The notes under the pieces were generated by a model. That model had not been told where the DNA came from and made no database searches. It saw nothing but the letters and a program-made list of their open reading frames with translations. Of a DNA stretch of 64,000 nt, positions 25,049-37,328 are shown piece after piece. Position 1 is the first letter of the stretch, and every line of letters begins with the position of its first letter. The translations under genes and the position numbers were made by a program. The stretch is taken from positions 1,354,058-1,418,057 of the forward strand of contig VYZB01000119.1 in the NCBI GenBank assembly GCA_013397455.1, read 5' to 3'. The stretch comes from Crotophaga sulcirostris (lineage: Eukaryota; Chordata; Aves; Cuculiformes; Crotophagidae).

Positions 25049-25117
25049 CTTCAGGATTCTCCCCATTTGTATGTCTTTTATTCTGCTTCAAAATAATCAG
25101 AGCAGCTGCTCCAGAAC
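25049..25117 (-). CDS. candidate 69-base coding exon, unidentified
   Basis: The minus-strand acceptor has a long pyrimidine run (TTTGCTTTTTTTCCTTTTTAG) and the donor is consensus (GAAG then GTAAGTAC). The length is a multiple of three and only one frame is open: SGAAALIILKQNKR followed by HTNGENPE. The hydrophobic stretch followed by basic and polar residues could be a short membrane segment or simply the N-terminus. Joined to the segment at 25879-25936 it completes a start MAGSGAAAL with a strong Kozak context. I do not recognise the protein. Confidence 0.28.
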
Positions 25118-25878
25118 CTAAAAAGGAAAAAAAGCAAACGTGTGATTTACTGCCAGACTCCCAGTGAGCAAAGGGCACACACCCATCACGGTAGGCAAGC
25201 AACAAGCAAGCAAAAGAAAAATGATTCAGAGCAACAGAGGGAAGGTGAGAGAGAGGGAAGAGGGTGTGCGCTGGGCAGGGAGTTAGGATGCAATAGCTCA
25301 TTAATGTGAGCATGTACAAGGCCAGTCTGACATCGGGGAGGTTGTTACAGGATTGCAATGGGATTATGGCACATATATACAGAGAAAACAGGCCATTAGC
25401 TTCAAAGAACCACTTATTTATCCCTTTCAGTGAAAAACAGTGGGCTCCAAGTTCACAAAGCACATAGGCACGTGCTCAGGTTTGTCTGTCAGTGTATCCA
25501 GACCAAAGCGTCCGAGCTTGCCAGCCCTGCCAGAAGCAGCAAGGTCTCCTGCACAGGTGAGACTCCTCCCTACAGGCTCTTCACCCAGGCACCAAGGACA
25601 AAGACCAAGCTACTCAGTTATAACAGCCAGGATGCTTAAAACAGCACTTGATCCTGCACAAACTGGGAAGGAAAGTCTGAGTATCTTCTGTCACTTCCAG
25701 GGGCAGCAGAATACCTTGAGGGCATTCACCCAGCTTGCTGTCCTTGCTCCTACAGAAGAACAAAAAGAATCAGCACTAATTTCTTGCAGTTCCAAAGATT
25801 TTTCCTTCTGATTGCCTCAGGACTTACAACAGACCTCAGTTTTCACTGATGTATTCCTTTATGAAGTTCTCCACTTAC

Positions 25879-25936
25879 CTGCCATTCTGCACACCCAGAG
25901 CTGAGACTGTTCCCTCTCTTCTCATTTGTGGACAGA
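25879..25936 (-). other. candidate leader exon with strong-Kozak ATG
   Basis: On the minus strand it lies between an acceptor (AAGCTGTTTTCAG) and a strong donor (ATGGCAG then GTAAGTGG). Near its 3' end an ATG in the context AGAATGG has A at -3 and G at +4. Splicing to 25049-25117 continues the frame as MAGSGAAAL. An in-frame TGA lies upstream within the same segment, as expected for a leader. Another frame reads LSTNEKRGNSLSSGCAEWQ, but it closes in the next segment. Confidence 0.22.
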
Positions 25937-28494
25937 CTGAAAACAGCTTGCTTTTGCCTGTTACATGAAAATCACTTTGACTTCTTTTTAGGAAGTTCAT
26001 TCTTGGCAGATTCTTCATTTCTTTGCTGAACCTGAGAGCTGATCACTGGCCCATTTTAATAATGTGACCACTGCAGAAACAGGCCATTTCTGAATAAAAT
26101 TGTGTCTGAGGACCACAGAGAACCCTTAGCAAATAGGGATAGCTGCTGTAGGTCAGAAGTAAGCGTGCAGGTTAGGGTGTGAACCTTGGTTATTAATAAA
26201 AGTGAAGACTGAGCCACTAGGTCAGCAGTGAATAAAGTAAGAAAAAGTAATCTGAGAAATCTGGCTACAGAAAAACATCTGGGAGCTACATCAACACAGC
26301 TGTGAGCCCAGCACAGGCAGGGGAAAAATTTCTGGAGCAGCATTTCACGCTGCCCAGGGACACCACCATGGTTTCACAGTGTTCTGTAGACATGCATTTG
26401 TCTTCCAGTGTATCCAGCCTACAGCAAACCCAAAGGACATGAAGGCTCACTTAGGTGCTGCCAAGGGTAGATGCCTCTCAAGTTGCTCCTCCAGTCTCTT
26501 TCAGTGCGACTTGTTCATCATCCACTCACTGTCCAGCCCAAGCTGAGATGGCAACCAGCACTGCTGTGCCCCTGCTCTGAGCCATGTCCTCCAACATTGG
26601 CACTTGGAAAGCAGATTTGGCCCCTTAGCATGTCATCTCATGGTTTTCAGTAGGAAATTTAGATTGCACATATCTAATTAATGGAAAACAGGGGTAAACA
26701 AGCAGATTGCTTACTTCAATTATGTGCACAGCACTTGCAGGGTTACCATTTGAAAATCATAAAGAAAGTAAACAGTAAAAAGGCACAGACAGGAGTATAC
26801 AAACTGCATTGTATAACGACTAAAAACACCTCTCTGCCAAGAGTGAAAAAAGGAGGCTATTCTTGGCAAATGAGTATATCCAAAATTTTTCAGCCATCTG
26901 TAAATAAGATTTACCTGGAGCAGCTTTACATAATTAAATGACTTCCTTATGAGTGTTGCACAGACCCATCTGGGTAGAAAGGGAAAAACTTGCTGAAAAT
27001 AAAGAAGGAGAAGGAAAGAAATCAGAAGCTCTCCATTAGTTTATTTAAATTTCTCCCAGAGGTAATTTCTCCAGAATCCCCCAAATTCCATGAAGTCAAG
27101 CATCTGCATTCCTTGCAGCTTAACTTACTGAAAGAAGCATTACCTGGACAAACAATCCTCTCTCTAAGCAGCTTAACAAGTTTGTGTAAATGTTTGAGCT
27201 GCTGTAAAGAGGCAAGAAAGTAATTCCATATCCTATTTAGAAAGGTAAACAATTTTCTTGTTATTTTGAGTCCCTCAACTATTTGCACTACCAGATGTGT
27301 TAGATGAATACTCTATGGGATGGCTATTTTGCTACTCACATGTAGCAAAAGGTTCAAAACTGGGAGTGAAAAGTGGGTTTCTATTCAGTGATTTTAATTA
27401 GATGCAAACTCAAGTCCTTTGAATGACTTGATTTGTATTTAGTAAGAACGTTAGTGAGATTGACAATCAAAATTCATTATTCAGCTGCATTTGAAAATTA
27501 AAATGACCAACAATTCTAGCACACTGAATTCCCCTTCTGGCCCTCTGTGTAAACTAGCTTATTGTAAAACAAACACCAGAGTTATTTCTGTTGCCTTCTG
27601 TATCCAATAGATGCCTGTGTTCAGTACTAAGCAGGATTGGTTGAGACATTTGGCATTTCACCTTCTTCGCCTTCATCTGGTTCTTGTTTTGTTTTCCTAA
27701 GCACCTGTGGGAATATTTCCCCCTTACAAAAGAAAATAAAAGCTTTCAAAAATATAATAACTTCTGTTCAAAGGTCTCCATGGGACTGAAGGAGTCTCAT
27801 TGACCAAAAGTTAGCTCTACATAGCTTGAGAAGTAAGCACTTGCTAGTATTGTAGCTAGAGTTTCTCACTCAAAATAAACAAATAAACTGGAGGACGAGA
27901 TTCTTTACTGGTTTATACACGGACTTCAGTGATTGCATCAGAAATCTCCAGAGAGAGAGACAGGATTCCATTTCATTGCAAATTCTGTCTGAAAAAATAA
28001 ACCTTTTACCTTAGCAAATGCCCAGGCATTCCTGTGAAGCTGTGCAGTAATCAGTGATCATCACCTCAAATTTAATTGTATTGATGGAATGAAGCTAAAT
28101 AAACTGCTAGCTTACAGTGAATGTCTCTTCATCATTATTTGCATCTTCTCAGCTACAAAGGTGTTAAGTGACTGGAAATAATTTAGTACACCCAGCTTAG
28201 GATGCATCTCAGAAAGAAGATTTAGAAATAAGGTTTAAGGAACATACAGTCAGGATGTACAACCTTTCAACGTCATCTTTGTGTTCTATGTGTTCTACTG
28301 ACACGGCAGATACAAGACCAGAGACTTTTGAGATGTAAGAAGCTCACGTTGAGCTACAAATGCCAAAGATCCTCCAGAGAGGACCACATTCCTACCCTCC
28401 ACTGAGCACAGCCTGGCCCACTGTCACACAGACTCCCCAGGGGTTGCAGACCCTAGAGGAATGTGAATTGCTTAGGACCACAGGCTAATTCAGG
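25937..28494. other. gene-poor stretch
   Basis: I see no gene, RNA gene or repeat family. The ORFs are under 100 codons and overlap on both strands. It is AT-rich and ordinary for avian intron or intergenic DNA. Confidence 0.4.
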
Positions 28495-29045
28495 CTAGAT
28501 GTGACTTCAGGTCTCTAGTTCACTCCCCTGTCCAAAGCAGGGTCAACCCTGAGATCAGACCAGTTTACTCAGGGCTTTCAAGATCCCATTGGGTCTTGAA
28601 AAACTCCAAGGATAGAGAGTGCACAACCTCCCTGAGCCCCTGTTTCACAGCTTTATTCTCTTCATGGGGGGAATAAAGCTTCCCTTATCCACTCTTATTT
28701 AAAGTTATGCCAGCTGTCTCTCATCCCTCCACCACACACTGCTGTGAAGAGCCTGGCTCTGCCTCATCGATGCTTTCTCATTAGGCACTGAGAGGCTGCT
28801 ATGGGGTCTCCCCAAAGCCATCTCTTTTCAGTTGAACAAGCCTGGCTCCCTCAGTCTTTCATTACAGGGCTAATGCTCCAGCTCCCAGCCATCCTTGGGG
28901 CTTCTGCTAAACTCACTGCAGTTTATTGACAGCTTTCTTGAATTGGAAAGCCCAAAATGGGACACAGTATTCAAAATTACATCCAACAAGTACTGATCAG
29001 AAAAGGATAATCACTTCTGTTGAGCTACTGGCTATTCTCCTGGCA
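28495..29045 (-). mobile_element. ancient CR1 LINE fragment (CR1-X-like)
   Basis: Read on the plus strand, the sequence follows the reverse complement of a CR1-X-type 3' region with many substitutions. Recognisable pieces are CCAAAGCAGGGTCAACCC, TGAGATCAGACCAG, TGCACAACCTCCCTGAG, CTGTGAAGAGCCTGGCTCTG, GTCTCCCCAAAGCC, AATGGGACACAGTA and AATCACTTCTGTTGAG. Together these cover the ORF2 C-terminal coding region and part of the 3' UTR. It is far more diverged than the copy at 16 kb and has small indels, so it is an old insertion. No ORF survives. Confidence 0.85.
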
Positions 29046-32000
29046 AATCAGGTTCTCCACATGTAAGAAGACAGCCATCAAATCTGCTTTTCCGTGCCTA
29101 TCAACATTACCAAACGCTGAAGGTACCTTTAGAAATGGTCAGATTCAGAGCCCAGCTGCATTGCTGAAGTGCTATTGATAAAGGAGGGCTTTGAATCAGA
29201 CCGTAGTCCAGATTTGCCAACCATGGCAGTCTGAAGGGTATATTCACAATTTCCCACACGGGACATAGTGAATGCATGCAGGACAGTTATCTGAGCTACA
29301 GAGTTTAACATGCACAGTGGACATCTGTCCAGAACGTCCTGTGCCTGGTAGTTGAACATGTGATAATCATCATCCAAATCAACGGGCCAAAAGGAAGCAA
29401 GAGTTTTTGTCTGTCTAAACAGATACACCTGGTAGACCTGGCTATTTCCTTAGTAACTATGGAGTGGAGTCAGTGCTGATGTGACTGAGATCAGATTTTA
29501 GCCCTGGGTTTGTAGGAGTTAACATAAACTGCATGAAGTAGCTCGACCTACTTTTCTCCATCTATATGGAATTCATCCTTACTCTGCCGAACTAGCACTA
29601 AACCTATGCAATTCTCTCAGCCTCCAGAGTTGCAGGTACAACTCACTGCCATAAAATAACTAAATCATAAGCATGACTGAAATACCCGAGATAATATGAA
29701 GCATGCAAAAGAGATTTAATCAGTTCTAGAACAAAGTAAAATCTGCAGTCATTTATCCTACTTCCACTAATATCTAAAGCTAAATAATGTCATGCATTAA
29801 ATATTTCCATCATTTTTGTTCCAGTGGTGAGAATATTCCAGCAAGTACTGAAAGCAAAATCAAACATTAAGTGCAACAATCATAAAAGGAAGAAAAAAAC
29901 CCCACCTAGTACAGTACATTTGCATTCAGCACAGGGTTTCCAGTCAGCTCCCTTCTCAACACAGAAAAGGGTGAGTTCTAGCTACTCCATCAAGTGAGCA
30001 GAAGTAGAGGAAAGGCAGGTTCTTTTTTGCCTCAGGAATCAGAATTTCATCATCTGTATCCCAAATACAAAGTCAAATACCCTCTCCATTAGATAGGCAC
30101 AATCTGCTCTGATACTAAGTGAGTAAAACACTTGCTGTATGAGAACAAGCAAAAGTATAAGAATCAATTGTGAATTCAGTATCTCTGAGCCCGCACAGTC
30201 ATTTCAGAGCACATGGTTTAACAAGCCTTATCAACCTTTACCCTGCTTAGTACTTCTTAGCAGGCATAAGGAAAAAACATAATTTTGAAAGCTAAAAGTT
30301 ATTCTTGGTGTAGTCTTCCCTTTATGCTCTATAAGATTTTTGAAGGAAATTGTGAGCTGCTGCTTCTGAAACACAGCCTTCTCTGACTTCTAGCTAAAAG
30401 ATGACATTAAAATTGCTTTTAAATGAACTTAATAGATCTAATCCTCACCAGTTTTGTATCTGAGCATGTCTCATAACAACAGAGGATCTTGTGGAATTGA
30501 GATCAACAAGTTTTGCATAGTATAAAAAGAATTCATTTATCCATTTCAAGCTTGTTACTTTTGAGTTTCACTGAGCTTCCCTTTTGTATACCGCAAACAC
30601 GCTGCTGACCCTCGCTGTGCCATTCATTACTATATATCCTTCTGTCACATTCTTATTTATTAGTGTTCTCTTTGAATTAATTGGGTTTTGTCTTGCCTAA
30701 TATTGTCTCAAATTAAAGTCCCCTTATGCCCATAATTATTTCAGCTCCCTTTTTCGCCCCTCTTTCACTTCCAGCTCTAGCCTCGTTTGAAAGAAGCCAG
30801 CTGCCAAGGAGCAGTAATTAGTAGGCCTGAAATAAAATTATAGTAAGCAGGGAGGCTCCTGTGTTACTAATATTTATTTCATGTTAGTATCTAGAGGCAT
30901 CAGGCAAGCCAGAATCCTATTGTGATAAACCATGTAGTACAGCACCGTCCTTGCTCAAAGGACTGCATTGTGAGGGATGCAGGGATCTCAGAGAAGGAGA
31001 ATTCATATTGCAAGTTTACTTGTCTAATGTAAATTCCTTGCCTTTCAACTTCCCAGCAGATGCAGCCTGTGCTCAGCAAGAGCATGGTACACATTTGATA
31101 ATAAGAGCACTTATTTTTCATCCCCCACAAGGGAGCTGGTCCCTGCTGTCACAGATCCCTGTGCAACCTTTACCATGAAGCTACAAACAAGCCTTTCACA
31201 GCATCTGCATCTGCATATGGTCAAAAAACAGCATTAGGCCACCACATACCAAAGAACTACAATGCTTGCAGTAACAAGAGGCAGAAAAGCTTAGGGCTCG
31301 AGGGAGGAAATTGCCTGCTGAGCAATCATGGAGAAGACAAGCACAGAATCCACATTCACACGTAGTCACTTCAAAGCGTGAAGCATTTCAGTGACCAAAA
31401 TCACTTCAATGCAGGCCCCAGCAAGAATGTGTCAGGTATTAAATGGTCTGTTTCTAGAAAATGCAAGCGCCCGTATCAGTAATGTTGTCAGGGAGAGAAC
31501 ATTTCAGAAGCATCAAACAGTAAAATAAAAAGTCTAAACCTCACTTAGAAAATGAAAATCAAAGTGCCTAAATGGCTTGGATGCAACAACCCAGCCCGCA
31601 CAACCTCTGCTGCTTTCTGCTCACACCAGCTGGGTACGAGTGCCAGGATAAGCCATTTCAGTGCCTGAGCTCATCCTTCTCCTCCCACCTGGCAAATGGT
31701 TCCTGCTTTGCATCCTCCCAGCCACCTCCTCCTAGATGAGCCCCTTTGCCCTGTGCCACGGGGGCTGCCTCCTGCTCATCTCCCTGCTCTAGGCTGGAGA
31801 GTCTATGGGAGCCCCTGGAAGTGGACAGGCATATTTGTTTGCCTGTGTTTCTCTGCTGGGAGCAGTCTGCTGGATAATGGCCCTGTTACCAGAAGAAAAG
31901 GCAGGACACTTGGTGAATAGGCATAAAGGCAGCCCTAGATCAGCTCTGCTCGCTGTGTACGTAACCTTGTTAGCAGGGGAAACATGGCAAGGTCAAAAGG

Positions 32001-35000
32001 AGCACTTGGAAGCAGACAAACACGTTCAACAGTAAACATCCAGTCCCATGAGCATCCTTGCCCTCTGAGTACACTTGGGAGAACATAAAAGCAGCCAGAG
32101 TAAAAAAGCAAAAACAGTGATGGAAGAGCTCCTTGAGGCATTAGAGGACAGTAGCCAGCCCTTGGTTTTTTTTCTTTGAAGAAGGGCATAATATTAGAAT
32201 CAGTGACTTGTCCAAGATGCAGGTATGAACATTTTTACCAGTTCCCACAAGCTCAGATCTTACACCTGATTTCCTTTAATGATTAAGGGAGAGGATTTAT
32301 CTCCCTTGCTAGTTAGGTCAGCTGCCCACAATGATTGGGATGGTGATGACACCCAGGTTATTCAAGATTCCTCTTCTTCTCCCTTGTCCACCCCTTTCTA
32401 ATTCTCTTTCTGATTTTGGGTAGGTCAGTCTCCTTCACCTGCATGTTTTATTACATGGAACACAGGTGACTGCAAAGCTGCGGGTCATAATTCCTGCACT
32501 GTTTCAGGGTGAACAGAGCTTAATATGGTTTTAATACAATTACCCAATTATAAATTTGTCTGATTCTTGGCCTTGCACTTGCATTTCACATGACACAGCC
32601 AAATCAACTGAACACATCATCAAAAGCAGTAGTAGGGAGTATACTTATCAGACGTTCTGAAAAGAATCATCAACTTTAAAAATCCCAACTTAATGTAGAC
32701 TTTGGGAGAGGAAAAGGATAGAAAATCTGCTGAATAGAAGCAGTGCTTGTGCCATGAATAAGATGTGTTAATTCTGCAGTTAATTCTGTTTTAGAACAAA
32801 TGCATTAAACATTTATTACACCAAATGTTAGTTTAAAACAATCATTAAAATCAGTTTTCTCTCTGTCCACTGGAGATCAGTTATTCATTTAAAGTTGATG
32901 AAGCTTCCCTAATTTCAACATCATTATTTCTATGTGCACATAACAGGAACCATTATATTTTAGATTCATATAATAATGTTGCCCAATATATTTCTCACAC
33001 TTTCTATCTCCTGTTGAAAACCTTCATACTAATAAAGAACATTTCATTTAAAAATTAGTCTCTTAATGACCGTCTTCTGGAAATACATGTGTGGCATGTA
33101 CAAGGGGGAACAGTCAGCTTAGAGAAATACACACAGATTGATTATTTCTGAGCCAGGCCATTTCTGCTCTTTTCTTTAGACTTTGTTTAACTAGTCAGTC
33201 ATCGTAGGGGTTTTTTGTACTTCATTATTTGCCAAGCTATTTACTTTCCCTCCTAGCTGGAGATGAGGATGTGTGCCCACAGTTTCCCACACCTGTGTTA
33301 TCCCCAAAGTATGGCCCCAAAGGAGCTGGAGGCTGGTCTACCTCTTGCTAGTGCCTGGTGGCACCACCGATGGCTGAGAGTCCGGGGGGCCAGCTTGGGT
33401 GGCTGTTGGTCCCACACTGCCTCACCAGCACGGAGACTGAGGCGGTGAGCAGCCCCAGCACTGGCTGGGCTTTTCAGAAGACAAGCACAGGATGGGCAGG
33501 CTCAGGCACTGGTCTCTGCTGCTGCCCAGTGCTGGAGTAGCTGGAGAATAGCAAAGATGACATCTTAGTTAATAACAACTGCTGAAAAGGGCAACTGAAG
33601 CCTTTATCTTTTAAAATACATTAATTTACAGTAATTAACGTAACGATCTTATCAGATTAGGAGTAAGAAAATTGCTGCCATCTACTGCTGGTAAGAAATA
33701 CGTGAATACTGAAAGCCTCTTCCAAAAACAAGTTCTAAACTACAATTACCTTCAAGAAGTTTATTTCAAGTGCAAGCCTAACTCTGAAAAGGGAGGCTTG
33801 TCACACACGAGCAAGAGGGACGTGACCCTGCAGTTTGGTCGTCAGCACATCAAGCTGGGCAGACAATCAAGAGTGCCCTTCTTTCTCCATAAGCAAACAT
33901 TTCTCTTTAATAGAAGAGAATTAATAAGGCTAGCATGACTCTTTCACACTACACTATGCAGAGCTGTACTTTAAATACATTCACCAGTGCCTGAACAACT
34001 CCTAGCTGTGACTTCCCACCAAAGGAATAATGGCTTAAACCTTGGAGAAACCTTTTACTTTGGATTCCCCATTTGCTTGACTTTTAGGAGGTATTTTTCT
34101 CTCTCCTCTAAGTTCAACTTTACTGATTTATAACAAGCCCTATGAGTCAGAGGGTGCAAGGCAGACTCCCATATGCCACTGCTGGTTTGGGGGAGGTTAA
34201 TCCCATAAAGATGCTACGTTGTCAGGGATTCACAGATAAACCCTATACTGATCTGCAGGTAGGTATTCCTTGTAAGAAAGGTGGATAGAGGAGACAGATC
34301 TTACAAGGGGAGAACATAAGAGTCTGGAGTAAGTTTATATTCATTCACAACTTTAGGGGCGGAGCAAGAGTCCACAAACTAGAATCCCCATGTCCTGTTC
34401 CCAGTCCCTGGGCCCATTAGGTGTCCTTGTGCTTCCTCTCAGCCATGGTCACTCTAAAACCCATAATGATGCTTTGCACCAACTCTATGTTCCCTTCAAA
34501 GCATTTGCTTCAACAGCTTCTTGGTCCCTGCAGCACCAGTGCCTCTCAGGATTTTATTTCCTTGCACTCATGTGAAAGCAATGACTCCACCAACTTCTCT
34601 CACTCTCTCTAGTATGCTGCTTCTTTAGAGGCTAATTTTTCCACTTCATTTTCAAGCATATTATCGTCTTCACCTCATATGCCCAGCAGCCTCAGGAATT
34701 CTACCTCCTCTGCTCACTCAAATGCCCTCTGCCTAATTCTGCATGCTTCAGCCCTGCTTGTACTGTTCCTCAAAGATCACCATTTCAGCACTTCCTCCCC
34801 CCTCTCAGAACCAACTAACAACGGATTACATGAGGTGACAGAGAAATATCTTTGTTGCATGATGAGATCCATGCAGTGGGTCACATTCCTTTAAACAGGC
34901 CATTATTTTGTCTGCTTTTCCAAGAAATTGCTCATTCAATGAATCTGTTACTTTTGTGTTAGGTGAGCTCCACTGGCTTTAATGTTTGCCCAATTTCCTC

Positions 35001-36665
35001 ACACTATTCTTTCTCCATGATGAAGAGAGAAAGCAGCATGTTTTTAACTTTCCTATGGGGCAACCACAACCTCCCCTGAGCACCAGGACACATGGCTAGG
35101 GCAGAGCACCTTGGACAGCAGATTTCAAAAAGTCATACCCAATCCTTTGTCCTACAGAAAAAAAGCAATGTCAAATTTGCTCAGTCCATCTCTGCAGCAG
35201 CCTCCCAAGAGCAGCTGCTGCTGTTCAGCTCCATTGTAAGAGCAGATTCCACCACCCATCTGCATGCCTGACTCCACTGGTAGTTCACAAGGAGGGGGCA
35301 GACTGACAGAAAGGAATGAGACTAAATTAGACCTGTCTGAACTACAAATCATCTTCCATTTCCTCTTAATTCTCAGAACCGTTTTACTCTGTCTTGGACA
35401 CAAAGAAGCTGAGAAACAGCATTTAGACCTCAGCTGAGACCTCAGAGCAGCAGTAATTAAGAGGGTGAAAAGCAATAATTTTCTTGAGTAGTTCTCTCCT
35501 TCTCCTGTACACACATCATGCGCTGCACATTGATTCATGTCAGCAATTAAGAACTACTCTTTAATCTCAAACACTTTCATTGCATAGCTGATAGTCAAAA
35601 GTACCTGAAATGCCCAGAGCAGTCTCTCCATTCCCCACTTCCAGTAACAAAAAAAGGGTTGGAAGAGAAGAATTATAAAAAAGCACCTTCTGAAATATAT
35701 TTTTACAAGTTTAGACAAAACCAGGCTCAGAAACAAGCATCAGAGATGGCAGCCACCACACACAGGTGCGCTGCCCTGGTCCAACATGCTCTTCTGGTAA
35801 GCACTCCCCCATCCAAAAATGCAGTGATTACACCACAGAGTAAAGACACCTGCTATCTGCAGTTTCCTCCAGACACTCCTAAGTGAGAGGGTTTAGGTGG
35901 GCACTGCAGCACCATTCAATTACAGCTGGGGACAGAAAACAGGAAGAAGGTTTGGCTTTCTGTCTTCCACCACCACAGACACTCCAGAAGGTGATGTTTC
36001 CCTCAGACAACTTGCCAGGGATGATTCAATGCAAGACAGCTGTTACAAGGGAAGAGTCCACCCAGCCAAACCAGCTGCCAGTGCTGCCAGTGTCTGCAAC
36101 ACCATGGCTCTAGCAGCAAATCGTTCCACTCAGCTAGGAAATCTTCCACTTCACTTGTGAACTTGTACTCACAGCACTAAAGAAACTGGTTAGATGAGCA
36201 ATCCCTGCTGTGCAGCAAGTCAACAGATGAGCAGGTAAGAATCTGTCCCTGTAAATACAGACAGATTTAAGCATGTGTTTAACAGCTTTTCTGAACCACG
36301 TCTCTGATGCATTTAAAGGAAAAAATTAGCATTTTTTTATTTGTATTTTCCTGACAGAACCAGGTGCCTGAATAATGTTTCCCAGTAGGAGGAAACCATA
36401 GAAGGCTTTTTTTTCCTCCTAGGAACATAGTCAACAGTCTTTCAGTAACACAAAAATCAGCCTAACAGAAGCATTTATGTCAGGTTATCCTACAAGGAGC
36501 ATTTCAGCGGTATTATCCAGAGAACAACATCTGTACAAGATTTGCCTGCCAGGAAAAAAGTCTCTACTGCATTTTCCCAAAAGGAAAATTTTTATAACCT
36601 TTTGCTGACAGGGAAGTAATAATTATCCACAGAGGAGCATACCATTGGAGTTTTCTTGACAAAGA
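29046..36665. other. gene-poor stretch with a possible regulatory block
   Basis: No recognisable gene. Overlapping ORFs of 60-130 codons, including a Cys- and Ser-rich 128-codon minus-strand one at 35152-35538, have no family signature. A more GC-rich, pyrimidine-rich segment lies at 34380-34830. The 30650-30880 block is discussed as a possible conserved regulatory element. Near 32200-32230 the sequence GTGACTTGTCCAAGATGC weakly resembles a MIR tail. Confidence 0.4.
30650..30880. promoter_or_regulatory. possible conserved non-coding element
   Basis: An AT-rich but non-repetitive block containing TAATTA at 30815-30820, several ATTA cores and a TAAT-rich flank next to GGCCTGAAATAAAATTA. Homeodomain-type sites of this density are common in developmental enhancers. 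This is an impression from motif content; conservation has not been tested. Confidence 0.2.
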
Positions 36666-36707
36666 TTTATTTATTTGTTTGTTTGTTTGTTTATTTATAT
36701 TTATTTG
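36666..36707. repeat. (TTTA/TTTG)n tetranucleotide repeat
   Basis: A run of TTTA units, then TTTG units, then TTTA again. Simple microsatellite. Confidence 0.9.
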
Positions 36708-36762
36708 CAATGGAAGAAAAAAAAATGTGATGAATGAAGTGCTGGTACATTTCTACAGGGGA

Positions 36763-36797
36763 AGAAAGAAAAAGAAAAAAAAAAAAAGAAAGAAATC
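36763..36797. repeat. A-rich (GAAA)n-like tract
   Basis: GAAGAAAGAAAAAG followed by a long A run and GAAAGAAA. It creates lysine-rich ORFs on the plus strand and Phe/Leu-rich ORFs on the minus strand that are not genes. Confidence 0.85.
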
Positions 36798-37302
36798 CCA
36801 AAATGCCAAAAAATACCAAGTTGCAAAGTTGCAGTGGAAATAGAGCACCTGAAAGCACAAACATGACAGCAAAGCAATCAGCCATAGGACAACAGAGATG
36901 CTGCCAGGGACTTGGCAGGCTCAAACAAGGATGTGTGCAATTGCAGCACTGAGGTGAGCACCTGACACCACAAAGTGTGACCCGCTCACAAAGACTGTGG
37001 CTGCCAGTGCCAATGGAGTTTAACAGTGCTGTGTCTCCTTTGCCAGCCAAGATTCTTGTGGGATTCTGCAAAGGCTGGAGGAGAGGAAAAACAAGAGAGA
37101 CTTGCAAAGTTATTTTCCAAGCTCTGCCATGGCATTCTTCCCCCTGATCTCCCTTTCAAGTGATCTTAAGAAGCTGACATGGTGCCAGAAATACAAAACA
37201 CAGTTTAACATAATCATTAGTCTGAAAACAGGAGAACATCACAACTAATTGCAAGGCTACCACTGTGGTGAGAGGAAAGCAAATACTGATCTTTCTCAAA
37301 AT

Positions 37303-37328
37303 GTTTTTTGTTTGTTTGTTTGTTTGTC
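37303..37328. repeat. (TTTG)n microsatellite
   Basis: Five to six TTTG units in a row following a T run. Confidence 0.9.

Noticed and set aside
34380..34900. Pyrimidine-rich segment with several ORFs, considered as an antisense processed pseudogene
   Set aside because: No poly-A tract, no recognisable protein in any frame and no target-site duplication.
36663..36797. T-rich then A-rich tracts, considered as a retroposon tail
   Set aside because: Both are simple repeats with no SINE or gene body attached.
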